From assembly GCF_036670015.1 (NCBI RefSeq), contig NZ_CP137636.1, positions 2,892,501 through 2,956,500 of the forward strand: 64,000 nt of DNA. The letters are read 5' to 3'. The first letter of the stretch is position 1. Every line of letters begins with the position of its first letter. Position numbers and translations under genes: made by a program. Below, piece after piece: positions 7,492-15,663 of this stretch. This stretch comes from Niallia sp. XMNu-256 (lineage in GTDB: Bacteria; Bacillota; Bacilli; Bacillales; Cytobacillaceae). The notes beneath the pieces were generated by a model. That model saw only the letters and a program-made list of their open reading frames with translations, did no database searches and had not been told where the DNA came from.

Positions 7492-8025
7492 CTATCTAAA
7501 AAGTCCTGGTCTTGGGCGTTTGCCAGGTCCAGCAAATGCGCCACCAACCATGCCAGGTCCCATGCCAGGTCCCATGCCAGGTCCAGCAAATGCACCGCCA
7601 ACCATGCCAGGTCCCATGCCAGGTCCCATGCCAGGTCCAGCAAATGCACCGCCAACCATGCCAGGTCCCATGCCAGGTCCCATGCCAGGTCCAGCAAATG
7701 CACCGCCAACCATGCCAGGTCCCATGCCAGGTCCCATGCCAGGTCCAGCGAATGCACCTGCTACCATTCCTGGAGTTGGTCCTCCAAAACCTGGAGTTGG
7801 TGCTGGTGGTGGTCCTGGTACAGGACCAATATTTGTACTGGTCACCTCGTTCACAAACGATTCAGTATGTGGAAAATGTTGTTGTTGTTGATAGTTTGTG
7901 TGGTGAACATTTGTTGTATGCGAAGGGAAAACATGTGGTACTACAACATTTTCAAAGCTATGATTTACACAACACTTTGTTGGATGAACAACAGCGGGTA
8001 ATACTTTTGTTGGTCTGCAATACAT
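7492..8025 (-). CDS. cotD: CotD-family inner spore coat protein with GPGM repeats
   Basis: 177 residues. The N-terminal half is CotD-like: MYCRPTKVLPAVVHPTKCC, then NVVVPHVFPSHTTNVHH and a His/Gln-rich QQQQHFPHTES. The C-terminal half is a tandem array of an 18-residue Gly/Pro/Met unit (AFAGPGMGPGMGPGMVGG) in four full copies plus a partial, ending KRPRPGLFR. CotD is a sigma-K-dependent coat protein. RBS AAAGGAG 9 nt before the ATG. Two unrelated frames on the plus strand are open here only because of the 54-bp repeat. The gene neighbours ypsA as in B. subtilis. Confidence 0.88.
   Translation of the reverse strand: MYCRPTKVLPAVVHPTKCCVNHSFENVVVPHVFPSHTTNVHHTNYQQQQHFPHTESFVNEVTSTNIGPVPGPPPAPTPGFGGPTPGMVAGAFAGPGMGPGMGPGMVGGAFAGPGMGPGMGPGMVGGAFAGPGMGPGMGPGMVGGAFAGPGMGPGMGPGMVGGAFAGPGKRPRPGLFR
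7523..7760. repeat. 54-bp tandem repeat inside cotD
   Basis: Units begin at 7523, 7577, 7631, 7685 and 7739 with exact 54-bp spacing. Units 2-4 are almost identical at the DNA level; the first and the truncated fifth carry a few substitutions. Each unit itself contains two copies of ATGCCAGGTCCC. The period is a multiple of three, so the cotD frame survives copy-number change. Confidence 0.95.
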
Positions 8026-8148
8026 ACAATCCGATCTCCTTTCATCTTTGTTTGGTTTACACTAACAACATATGAAAAAAAGATGATCTTGTACTAATGA
8101 ATTTACCTAGTTTTAGTGATTTTTTGTTTTATTAGAAAATACCTCATG

Positions 8149-8247
8149 TTAAAACAAGGTATATAAGCTATCTTTAAAGCTTGTAAAAAAGATTGCCGTC
8201 AATCCAATTACAACAAAAAAGAGATACAAAATTGCTTTATACATCAT
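8149..8247 (-). CDS. Putative 32-residue membrane peptide
   Basis: The frame reads MMYKAILYLFFVVIGL, then TAIFFTSFKDSLYTLF and a TAA stop. Residues 5-22 make one hydrophobic helix. An AGGACGGG site lies just upstream of the double ATG. It occupies the otherwise empty 334-bp gap between cotD and mrfB. I do not recognise the family; composition and RBS suggest a real small protein. Confidence 0.5.
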   Translation of the reverse strand: MMYKAILYLFFVVIGLTAIFFTSFKDSLYTLF

Positions 8248-8359
8248 GACCCGTCCTATCATTAAATACTGGTGTGTAATACCACACATTTATTTATTTT
8301 ACAACCATCTAACCTTGTACACAAGTATAAAGTCAATTATAAGTAAAGACCTTCTAAGC

Positions 8360-9601
8360 CTATTTTCTAAGTATTTTAGATGTGAGACGAGTCATTCTTT
8401 TTAATAGTTTCTCATTCTGTTCATTTGTTAATTGGAAGTATTTTTTCATCGCAATTTCGGTATATTCAATGGCCTTATCTAAGTCTCTCAATCGATGTTC
8501 AAAGATTTTTGCTAATTCCACGCATGCTTCTATTTGTAATTTGTGATCGGCTTCCTTAACAACGTCTGTCCATAAATCAATCGCCCGGCCCCATTCTTTT
8601 TTCTTTTTAAATACAAATGCAAGTTCATGCTTTGCTTTAACTGACACTTCTTCCTTACTTTCCGCAAGCCGGGTATATACCTTCTCAGCCGCTCTCTTTT
8701 CTCCTATATAAGAAAACCAACGACCTACTTCAAAGAATTCTTTACTTGTTTGGCTTTTATCGAGATTTAATAGTTGAAAAGTTAAATGGGTATACAGAGT
8801 AATTAAGGATAAAATATCCAGTTCATTATGTTTTAGAATTCCTAGCATTCCTTCCGGATTTTTTCGCTCTACAAAATCAAAATAAATCATTGGAGCTAAA
8901 AATCCGGGAATATCATCTTTTCGTTCAAAACCTAATATTTCCCTTTCGACGTTAAAAAGCTTGATCCGATCGAGACGATGTTTCCACATTCTTCTCGCAG
9001 CATGGTATAAATCAAAATGACCGAAAGCCGGAAGTTTGGGCACATGATTTCGAATCAATGTGTGCTGTGTTTGAACTTGCGGCCAATCAAAAGCCTTTCC
9101 ATTATAAGTAACCATACTCGTGTAATTGATACTTTCCAAAAAGCTCTTATACAAAGGTACTTCTGAACCAGGTTGTGGAAGAATATGTTGTTTAACAACA
9201 ATCTCTTCATCTTTAACACTTGCATGTCCAAGTAGAAATATAGTTGTTCCGGTTCCTGCACCAAGACCGGTTGTTTCAGTATCAAAGAAAAATAAGTCTT
9301 GGGCCTTATATCCGAACGAGGATAAAGGATGTGCTAGTTCACTATGATTCCATGCATGAACCGCTTGAAGGAAATCGATAAAACGATACTTTCCATGGTA
9401 AGCCTCTAAAGGATAGGTTACTTCCCTTACTAAACAATAATCTTCATCAACAAAGTAAGGGGTGACGCCCCACTCTTCCCAAATATCAAGAAACGGAATG
9501 TCTTTTTGTTTGGCAGCCTGATGAGATCTTATCTCGTCACCCCGCTCATTGTTATGTGATAGATGATTTTTTAGTCGATTTAGCTTATTTTTTATTGACA
9601 T
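8360..9601 (-). CDS. mrfB: MrfB (YprB) exonuclease, mitomycin repair
   Basis: 413 residues. An RNase H-like DEDD exonuclease core has motif I FFDTETTGLGAGTGT (about 109-123), MVTYNGKAFDWP in the middle, and a late acidic motif ELDILSLITLYTH. The C-terminal about 120 residues are TPR-like (FEVGRWFSYIGEKRAAEKVY and similar). In B. subtilis MrfA and MrfB act together in a UvrABC-independent pathway that removes mitomycin C adducts. Its start overlaps the mrfA stop by 10 nt, so the two are translationally coupled. Confidence 0.88.
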   Translation of the reverse strand: MSIKNKLNRLKNHLSHNNERGDEIRSHQAAKQKDIPFLDIWEEWGVTPYFVDEDYCLVREVTYPLEAYHGKYRFIDFLQAVHAWNHSELAHPLSSFGYKAQDLFFFDTETTGLGAGTGTTIFLLGHASVKDEEIVVKQHILPQPGSEVPLYKSFLESINYTSMVTYNGKAFDWPQVQTQHTLIRNHVPKLPAFGHFDLYHAARRMWKHRLDRIKLFNVEREILGFERKDDIPGFLAPMIYFDFVERKNPEGMLGILKHNELDILSLITLYTHLTFQLLNLDKSQTSKEFFEVGRWFSYIGEKRAAEKVYTRLAESKEEVSVKAKHELAFVFKKKKEWGRAIDLWTDVVKEADHKLQIEACVELAKIFEHRLRDLDKAIEYTEIAMKKYFQLTNEQNEKLLKRMTRLTSKILRK

Positions 9602-11892
9602 TCATTTATCACCTTTGGATTCGAGACCATTTGGAACATCGATAATAATCGTAATGAATCCTGTTTCACTGATTCTGATGATGAATCTATTCCAATACAA
9701 GACGGACAACCATGTTCACACGGACAATTCATTACCATACTTTTCGCCTCTTTAATAATCGAATTCATTCCCTCATAGATTTTTTCACTTAACCCAATTC
9801 CCCCCGGATAGCGGTCATAGAAAAAAATAGTCGGTTTTTCGTTATGGGCCGCCTTAATTTGTGGTACAACATGGATATCACCGGCATCACACATCACAAA
9901 TAATGGAGCAATATGCTTCAAGGCATGAGAGGCCCCGATAATCCCTTGATCAAGCCTTTCTTCATTTAAATTGATCTCCTCTTGGTTTAACGATATCCAG
10001 GCTGAACTTGTATGCAATTCTTCTTCTGGAAGAGTGATCGGACCTGAACCGATGTTTTCATGGGTTTCAAATTTAATTTTTTTAAAAATAGTGGCCATCG
10101 CCAAAACACTAACATCACCAAAGCCAATTTCAACCTTGTTGTCTTTCTGGTATTTATCGACTTCAAGGACCTTTAATGCGACTGCTAAATTTGCATCTGT
10201 ATAGTAATCTACGGAAACTTCACGTACAAATGCCTTTTTTTCTTCCCAATCCAATTTTTCCACTTGGTATTGAATTCCTTGATGAAGATAAATGGCTTCT
10301 TCATGCAAAAGTGTCATGCTTGAAAATCGATCCATCTCCCCTATTACCTTTACATTGGCCACATCCGAATAATCAATAATGACCACATTTTCCTGTGAAG
10401 CTGAACGTAGGGAAATATTATGAGCTGGAAAAGAGTCCCTCATCCAATACCATTTATCTCCATTCTTATAAAGAATTCGTTCCTCTGTAAGATATTCAAG
10501 GAGTTCACTCGTTTCAATGCTGCCAAATGTCTCCCCTTCTCTAAAAGGGAGTTCATATGCCGCACACTTCATATGATCAATAAGGATAATTAAATTATCC
10601 GGATTTATTCTCGCCGTTTCAGGACTTCGGTTAAAGAAATAATCAGGATGTCCGATGATATATTGATCAAGTGGGCTAGAACTAGCGACCATAACCACGA
10701 GTGATTCCCCACGCCGCCTCCCTGCCCTTCCGGCTTGCTGCCAAGTACTGGCAATTGTACCTGGATATCCTGTCATAATACATACTTGCAGTTGACCAAT
10801 ATCAACCCCTAACTCTAAAGCGTTGGTGCTAACAACTCCATAAATGTCACCTGAACGAAGTCCATTTTCAATTTCCCGTCTTTCAGTCGGTAAATATCCA
10901 CCACGGTACCCTCTGATTGCCTTAGGACCTAATTGATATTTAACCAATTCTTTTAAATAAGATAGGATAATTTCAACACGAACACGGCTTCTGGCAAAAA
11001 CGATGGTTTGAATTTTATTTTTCAAAAGATGGCTTGCTAGCTTTCGAGCCTCTAAAGTTGCGCTTCGCCTAATATTTAACGGTTTATTGACAATCGGGGG
11101 ATTATAAAACAGAAAGTGTTTCGTTCCACTTGGTGCACCGTTCTTTTCAATTAAATGCATCTTTTTTTCAGTTAATGTTTGAGCTAATTCAAGCGGATTC
11201 GCAATGGTTGCCGACGTACAAATAAAGATGGGGTTACTGCCATAAAATCGGCAAATTCTTTGTAAACGTCTTAATACATTTGCTACATGACTGCCAAATA
11301 CACCTCGATAAATATGAAGTTCATCGATAATAATATATTTTAAGTTTTCGAAAAGAGAAACCCATTTCGTATGATGCGGCAAAATTCCTGAATGAAGCAT
11401 ATCTGGATTAGTAATCACGATATGCCCGGCTTTTCTCACCTTCTGGCGAATATTTGCTGGTGTATCCCCATCATACGTATAGCTATTGATCTTTAAGCCA
11501 GCTTCCTCTATTAATTCATTAATTTCACTTTTTTGGTCTTGAGCTAGTGCTTTTGTTGGAAACAAATAAAGGGCTCTAGCGTTCGGATTATTTATAATGG
11601 TTTCAATAACGGGAAGGTTATAACATAATGTTTTTCCAGATGCAGTTGGCGTTACAGCAACTATATTGTTTCCTTCCATAACCTGATCATAAGCTTCTTT
11701 TTGATGGGTATACAATGTATGAACCCCTCGTTGTTGTAGAGCTTTTATTAAAGAAGGATGAATCGAATCTGGAAAATCAACCACTTTTGCTTCTCTCGCT
11801 TCAATTGTCTGCCAATGAACAATATTTTGTTTGAAATGGTCGGAGAACTTTAATTCTTTTATAATCTCTTGTAACGATTTGTGTAGACTCAT
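9592..11892 (-). CDS. mrfA: MrfA (YprA) superfamily 2 DNA helicase
   Basis: 766 residues. Walker A PTASGKTLCYNLP (about residue 82), motif II IIDELHIYRG, helicase C-terminal motifs STNALELGVDIG and WQQAGRAGRRRGES. A C-terminal zinc-binding MZB domain has four cysteines in CPCEHGCPSC, as in B. subtilis MrfA. It is a 3'-5' helicase that exposes mitomycin adducts for MrfB. RBS GGAGGG sits 6 nt before the ATG. First gene of the mrfA-mrfB operon; divergent from the Crp/Fnr regulator. Confidence 0.9.
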   Translation of the reverse strand: MSLHKSLQEIIKELKFSDHFKQNIVHWQTIEAREAKVVDFPDSIHPSLIKALQQRGVHTLYTHQKEAYDQVMEGNNIVAVTPTASGKTLCYNLPVIETIINNPNARALYLFPTKALAQDQKSEINELIEEAGLKINSYTYDGDTPANIRQKVRKAGHIVITNPDMLHSGILPHHTKWVSLFENLKYIIIDELHIYRGVFGSHVANVLRRLQRICRFYGSNPIFICTSATIANPLELAQTLTEKKMHLIEKNGAPSGTKHFLFYNPPIVNKPLNIRRSATLEARKLASHLLKNKIQTIVFARSRVRVEIILSYLKELVKYQLGPKAIRGYRGGYLPTERREIENGLRSGDIYGVVSTNALELGVDIGQLQVCIMTGYPGTIASTWQQAGRAGRRRGESLVVMVASSSPLDQYIIGHPDYFFNRSPETARINPDNLIILIDHMKCAAYELPFREGETFGSIETSELLEYLTEERILYKNGDKWYWMRDSFPAHNISLRSASQENVVIIDYSDVANVKVIGEMDRFSSMTLLHEEAIYLHQGIQYQVEKLDWEEKKAFVREVSVDYYTDANLAVALKVLEVDKYQKDNKVEIGFGDVSVLAMATIFKKIKFETHENIGSGPITLPEEELHTSSAWISLNQEEINLNEERLDQGIIGASHALKHIAPLFVMCDAGDIHVVPQIKAAHNEKPTIFFYDRYPGGIGLSEKIYEGMNSIIKEAKSMVMNCPCEHGCPSCIGIDSSSESVKQDSLRLLSMFQMVSNPKVINECQ

Positions 11893-12030
11893 TCGTATCC
11901 CTCCATCATTCTTATTGTAGCGAATAAACGTTCGTTTATAAAGTGTTTTCTACTAATTCTATATATTTCTAAGACCTTTTTCGTTTTCTCTGTTAAAATG
12001 GGATAGGGTAAATAATTTGAGGTGACTTTA

Positions 12031-12726
12031 ATGAATAACGAGCAAATTAAAAATGTCTTATCTGAGTTTTCATTATTTCGCAATCTTAGTGACGATGAAA
12101 TATATAAAATTGTTGATATATCGATTTCAAGAGAATGGAACAAAGGCAGTCATGTATTTTTACAGGATGAGCCACTTGAAAACGTCTATTTTATCTACGA
12201 AGGAAAAATCAAAATTTATAAAACTGATTTGAATGGGAAAGAACAAATCGTTTCAATTTTAAAAAAGGGCGATATGTTTCCCCATGTTGGATTCTTTCGT
12301 AAAGGTAATTATCCTGCCTTTTCGGAAGTTCTAGAAGATGCGATTTTAGTTGTGGTTCCGATTTCTCAATTTGAAAAGGTTTTAATTGAAAACCCTGAAC
12401 TATGTATTAAAGTCTTTAAGGTGTTAGGAGAAAAGATTGTTGATTTACAGGAGCGACTTGAATCACAAATCTTAAATAATACGTATCAGCAAATTATAAA
12501 GTTATTGATTCGACTTGGGAGAGAACACGGAAAAGAACTGGATAATGGTCGCATTCTTTTAAAAGCGGAGTTTACAAATCGGGACCTCGCGAATATGATT
12601 GGTACAACAAGAGAAACAGTGAGCCGGACTCTCACACGACTCAAAAAGGAGCAACTGATCGAAACAGATGCAAGCAATGATTTAATTTTTGACCCCTATC
12701 TATTAGATGAGGAACTTTTTTTATAG
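12031..12726 (+). CDS. Crp/Fnr-family transcription regulator, probable hcp activator
   Basis: 231 residues. Cyclic-nucleotide-binding fold at about 10-125 (LQDEPLENVYFIYEGKIKIYK), dimerisation helix 126-150, winged helix 180-225. The recognition helix GTTRETVSRTLTRL keeps the Glu195-x2-Ser198-Arg199 set that reads TGTGA/GTGA half sites. There is one cysteine only, so no Fnr Fe-S cluster; the effector is unknown. It faces hcp, whose promoter holds a GTGA-N8-TCAC palindrome, so an HcpR-like role in nitrosative or low-oxygen response is inferred. The start uses GAGGTGA 7 nt before the ATG, not the GTG 9 nt earlier. Confidence 0.82.
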   Translation: MNNEQIKNVLSEFSLFRNLSDDEIYKIVDISISREWNKGSHVFLQDEPLENVYFIYEGKIKIYKTDLNGKEQIVSILKKGDMFPHVGFFRKGNYPAFSEVLEDAILVVVPISQFEKVLIENPELCIKVFKVLGEKIVDLQERLESQILNNTYQQIIKLLIRLGREHGKELDNGRILLKAEFTNRDLANMIGTTRETVSRTLTRLKKEQLIETDASNDLIFDPYLLDEELFL

Positions 12727-12734
12727 AAAATAAC

Positions 12735-12772
12735 AAGAGGATGAATCGAAATCACCGATTCATCCTCTTTTG
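12735..12772. terminator. Bidirectional terminator between crp/fnr gene and hcp
   Basis: AAGAGGATGAATCG and CGATTCATCCTCTT form a 14-bp stem with a 6-nt loop, followed by TTTTGT on the plus strand. It separates the two convergent genes. Confidence 0.8.
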
Positions 12773-12778
12773 TATCAC

Positions 12779-14071
12779 TTAGCTTAATGCAAGCATATCT
12801 TTCATATCTTCTTGTGCCGTACCAATTAATTGTAAATTGAATGTTTCTTGAAGGACTTTCATAACTCCTTCAGAAATAAACTCAGGTGGCTTAGGTCCAA
12901 TTCGAACATCTTTAATTCCTAGACTAAATAATCCAAGTAAGATCGCTACAGCCTTTTGTTCAAACCAAGAAAGAACAATACTTAATGGTAGATCATTAAT
13001 TTCACACTCGAACGCTTCAGCAAGTGCTTTTGCGATTTTAATCGTAGAACCAGAGTTATTACATTGTCCTAAGTCAATATAACGTGGAATGTCTGTTCCT
13101 GGTACTGTTCCGTAATCCACATCATTGAAGCGGAATTTCCCACATGATGTCGTTAAAATAACCGCTTCTGGAGGTAAAGAAGTCGCTAATTCACGATAGT
13201 ACTCCCCACCCTTTCCAGGTGCATCACAACCCGCGATAACGAAGAAACGTTTAATTTTTCCATCTTTAACCGCTTGGATGATTTCCGGAGCAATTCCTAG
13301 AACTGTTTCATGGTGATAACCAGTTGTCAGTGTTTCTTCTGATTCAATATTTGCTTCTGGTAGTTCTAAAGCACGGTTAATTAATGGACTGAAGTCATCA
13401 TTTTCAATTTTTTGAACATTTTCCAAACCAGCAACTTCATAGGAAAACATACGATCTGCATAGGTTCCTTTAATAGGCATAACACAGTTCGTTGTAGCTA
13501 GAATCGCTCCTGGGAATTTCTCGAATAATCTTCTTTGATCAAACCACGCTTTCCCGATATTACCCTTTAAGTGGGAATATTTCTTTAATGCTGGGTATCC
13601 ATGAGCAGGTAGCATTTCTGAGTGAGTATAAATATTAATGCCTTTCCCTTCTGTTTGTTTTAACAGTTGCTCAAGAGCAAATAGATTATGTCCTGTTACT
13701 ACAATACATTTTCCTTCAATCTTATTTTGCGAAACCGTAATTGGTTCTGGAACCCCTAGAATGCTTGTATGCGCTTCGTCTAATACTTCCATCATACGAA
13801 CCGTAGATTTACCCACTTTCATAAGCATTTCAATATGTTCTTGAACATTAAAGTTAGAGTTAGTTAACGTCATATACAATGCTTCATGAGTAGTCGCATC
13901 AACAAAAGGATCCGTATATCCTAATTGGTTTGCGTGAGTACGGTAAGCAGCAATCCCTTTTAACCCAAAAATCATTGTATCTTGTAAACTAGCAATCGTT
14001 TCATCTTTTCCACATACACCGATAACTTTACATCCCCCGCTCGGAGTTTGTTCACACTGATAGCAAAACAT
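12779..14071 (-). CDS. hcp: Hybrid cluster protein (hydroxylamine reductase / NO reductase), short class
   Basis: 430 residues, against about 540-550 for class I and II proteins, so this is the class III-like form lacking part of the N-terminal helical domain. The N-terminal motif C3-x2-C6-x7-C14-x5-C20 fits a [4Fe-4S] cluster. Hybrid-cluster ligands sit in GYHHETVLG, IAGCDAPGKGGEY, ILTTSCGKFRFND and DLGQCNNSGS. Hcp reduces hydroxylamine in vitro and is thought to detoxify NO in vivo; it is cytoplasmic. Upstream lies a Crp/Fnr-type operator at a class II position. Confidence 0.92.
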   Translation of the reverse strand: MFCYQCEQTPSGGCKVIGVCGKDETIASLQDTMIFGLKGIAAYRTHANQLGYTDPFVDATTHEALYMTLTNSNFNVQEHIEMLMKVGKSTVRMMEVLDEAHTSILGVPEPITVSQNKIEGKCIVVTGHNLFALEQLLKQTEGKGINIYTHSEMLPAHGYPALKKYSHLKGNIGKAWFDQRRLFEKFPGAILATTNCVMPIKGTYADRMFSYEVAGLENVQKIENDDFSPLINRALELPEANIESEETLTTGYHHETVLGIAPEIIQAVKDGKIKRFFVIAGCDAPGKGGEYYRELATSLPPEAVILTTSCGKFRFNDVDYGTVPGTDIPRYIDLGQCNNSGSTIKIAKALAEAFECEINDLPLSIVLSWFEQKAVAILLGLFSLGIKDVRIGPKPPEFISEGVMKVLQETFNLQLIGTAQEDMKDMLALS

Positions 14072-14108
14072 TAATTAATCATCCTCTCAAAACTTGTATT
14101 ACGTACAT

Positions 14109-14150
14109 ATTATCAATCACTCATTTATAAAAAAGTGATATTAATCACTT
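14109..14150 (-). promoter_or_regulatory. hcp: hcp promoter with Crp/Fnr-type operator
   Basis: Palindrome AAGTGA-N6-TCACTT at 14133-14150 has perfect 6-bp arms. A -10-like GATAAT lies at 14109-14114 on the minus strand. The predicted start near 14102 places the palindrome centre (14141.5) at about -40, the class II activation distance for Crp/Fnr proteins. No good -35 hexamer is present, as expected for an activated promoter. Confidence 0.72.
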
Positions 14151-14185
14151 AATGGACCAATGTCACAAACTGTTCACAGTAATGC

Positions 14186-14214
14186 AAAAAACCACCCAGG
14201 ACCTGGATGGTTTC
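14186..14214 (-). terminator. Terminator of yppG
   Basis: Minus strand AAACCATCCAGG and CCTGGGTGGTTT pair around a 2-nt centre with one G-T wobble, followed by TTTTTTGC. It insulates yppG from the hcp promoter. Confidence 0.75.
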
Positions 14215-14222
14215 TTACATTG

Positions 14223-14783
14223 TTATACTTTAAATATTCCACCAATCCCTTTGACAACAGAAGATACTTGACTAACAGCATTAATCATTTGACCGGCCGT
14301 ATCGACCATCTTTGGAATATCGAGACTGCCATCTTGTGATTTAAAGGAATTCAACACATTTTGAACACTTGATGGTGGTTTAGCTAAGAAAGAAGCTTTA
14401 GGATAGGGATGAAAATAAGGTTCTTGATTTTGGTACATTGGGTTATTGTACGATGGTGCTTGTTCATCCGATAATAACGGATTTTGAAAAACTAGATCTG
14501 AGTAGGTTGGTTCGTTTGAACTATTATTTGTAGATTGAATACTCTGTTGTTGCTGGAACTCCCCTTGTTGGGGCTGTGTAAAATATGGATTTCCGTAAGG
14601 ATAGGGAAACCCACCTGCGTATGGGTTTATGAAAGGACTCCATGGCGGTTGCCCTATACCATTTGTTCGCTCTTGGAACAAATATGATGGACTTTGATAA
14701 GGGTAATTGAATGAATTCCATTGATTGTTGTGTATAGATGGCATACGATAGAAACCTTGATTTCTTGAGTATGGAGTATACAT
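14223..14783 (-). CDS. yppG: YppG-like Tyr/Pro/Asn-rich protein
   Basis: 186 residues. The first 120 are low complexity and rich in Tyr, Pro, Asn and Gln (NPYAGGFPYPYGNPYF). The C-terminus is a conserved amphipathic segment (VQNVLNSFKSQDGSLDIPKM, then TAGQMINAVSQVSSVVKGIGG), the part shared with B. subtilis YppG. Function unknown; composition resembles spore-coat-associated proteins. The start at MYTPYSRN is set by AGGAGGAGG. Confidence 0.75.
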   Translation of the reverse strand: MYTPYSRNQGFYRMPSIHNNQWNSFNYPYQSPSYLFQERTNGIGQPPWSPFINPYAGGFPYPYGNPYFTQPQQGEFQQQQSIQSTNNSSNEPTYSDLVFQNPLLSDEQAPSYNNPMYQNQEPYFHPYPKASFLAKPPSSVQNVLNSFKSQDGSLDIPKMVDTAGQMINAVSQVSSVVKGIGGIFKV

Positions 14784-14984
14784 AACATTTCCTCCTCCTA
14801 CTATCTTCAACAGCGTATTTCTTCTTCAACACTTTTCGTTATTATACAATATGTAGTTATGCCTAGATGGTGCAATGTCAACTAATGGGGATTCCTGTCG
14901 GAAATCTAAATATTTTAAAAACAAAATATATAATTCTTCCATGGTAAAATAGGGAAAAAGATCACTGGGGAGGATAAAAAAAAG

Positions 14985-15191
14985 ATGACTGTTCACGAAC
15001 TCAAGTTAAAATTTCTACAAATTCGCAAATATTTGACAGAAGATGTTAATGAATTATTAGATTTTACAAAAAAGTCCTATATTCATAATGAGATTTCAAT
15101 TGGTGAATATCGGAACCTTGTTCGTGAACTAGAAAATTTAGGGGCCCGCATTCCAGAAATTCTATTCGTTAATGACACCATTGCACAATAA
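14985..15191 (+). CDS. yppF: YppF-like small protein
   Basis: 68 residues, mostly helical and charged: MTVHELKLKFLQIRKYL, then DVNELLDFTKKSYI and YRNLVRELENLGA. It matches the YppF family, found only in Bacillaceae and of unknown role. RBS GGGGAGGA. It runs against yppE, separated by a long inverted repeat. Confidence 0.7.
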   Translation: MTVHELKLKFLQIRKYLTEDVNELLDFTKKSYIHNEISIGEYRNLVRELENLGARIPEILFVNDTIAQ

Positions 15192-15212
15192 CTAAGAATG
15201 TATTACAGAATA

Positions 15213-15268
15213 AAGGGTTTGACTGATAAGATGTCGATGAATTACGATAGCTTATCAGTCAAACCCTT
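15213..15268. terminator. Bidirectional terminator, 18-bp perfect stem
   Basis: AAGGGTTTGACTGATAAG (15213-15230) is a perfect inverted repeat of the sequence at 15251-15268; the loop is 20 nt. It separates convergent yppF and yppE, and its right arm overlaps the yppE stop codon. Flanking T-rich bases are modest. Confidence 0.6.
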
Positions 15269-15626
15269 ATTTATCGATTTTATTTTCGTCTAAAATGGTA
15301 TTTAATACAAATGTAATCGAATTCATCATATCCAAGAAATTTTTTCTACTTGTTTGTGGATAAAACGCTTGAATTGCTATCTTTTCCAGTTGATCCTTCG
15401 TATTAATGAGTTGCTTAATATTTACTTGATTATGTTGTTTCGTCCAAAGATCTACCTCGACCCACCATTGATCCACTAAATCCTGGACTTTGTCCGAAAA
15501 TGGCATAACTTCTTGGTAGAAATCCCCTGATTGACCGTCTTCTTTTGCTTGTTGGAATCTTTGTAAGATTTGATCGGACACTAAAAGTAATTGGTTCGTT
15601 AATTTAATTAATTTATTATTTTCCAT
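15267..15626 (-). CDS. yppE: YppE family protein (DUF1798)
   Basis: 119 residues, four-helix type, cytoplasmic by composition. Recognisable segments: KLTNQLLLVSDQILQRFQ, VMPFSDKVQDLVDQWWVEVD and the late FYPQTSRKNFLDMMNSI. Function is unknown. The RBS is weak (AGATGG). Confidence 0.75.
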   Translation of the reverse strand: MENNKLIKLTNQLLLVSDQILQRFQQAKEDGQSGDFYQEVMPFSDKVQDLVDQWWVEVDLWTKQHNQVNIKQLINTKDQLEKIAIQAFYPQTSRKNFLDMMNSITFVLNTILDENKIDK

Positions 15627-15663
15627 ACACTTATTTTACCATCTTTTTAGAAAAAACTCTTTA

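Noticed and set aside
7523-7760. CRISPR-like regular repeat spacing
   Set aside because: Units are directly tandem with no unique spacers and lie within a coding frame.
7480-8001. Repeat-rich open frames on the plus strand (APPTMPGP-type and HARSHARS-type)
   Set aside because: They are open only because the 54-bp unit is stop-free in several frames. The minus-strand frame has the CotD N-terminus and an RBS.
11889-12143. Minus-strand frame upstream of mrfA
   Set aside because: It overlaps the Crp/Fnr gene on the other strand and the mrfA RBS region; no protein-like features.
14161-14180. Second Crp/Fnr site upstream of hcp
   Set aside because: TGTGAACAGTTTGTGACA is a direct rather than inverted arrangement of TGTGA, so it is not a symmetric operator.
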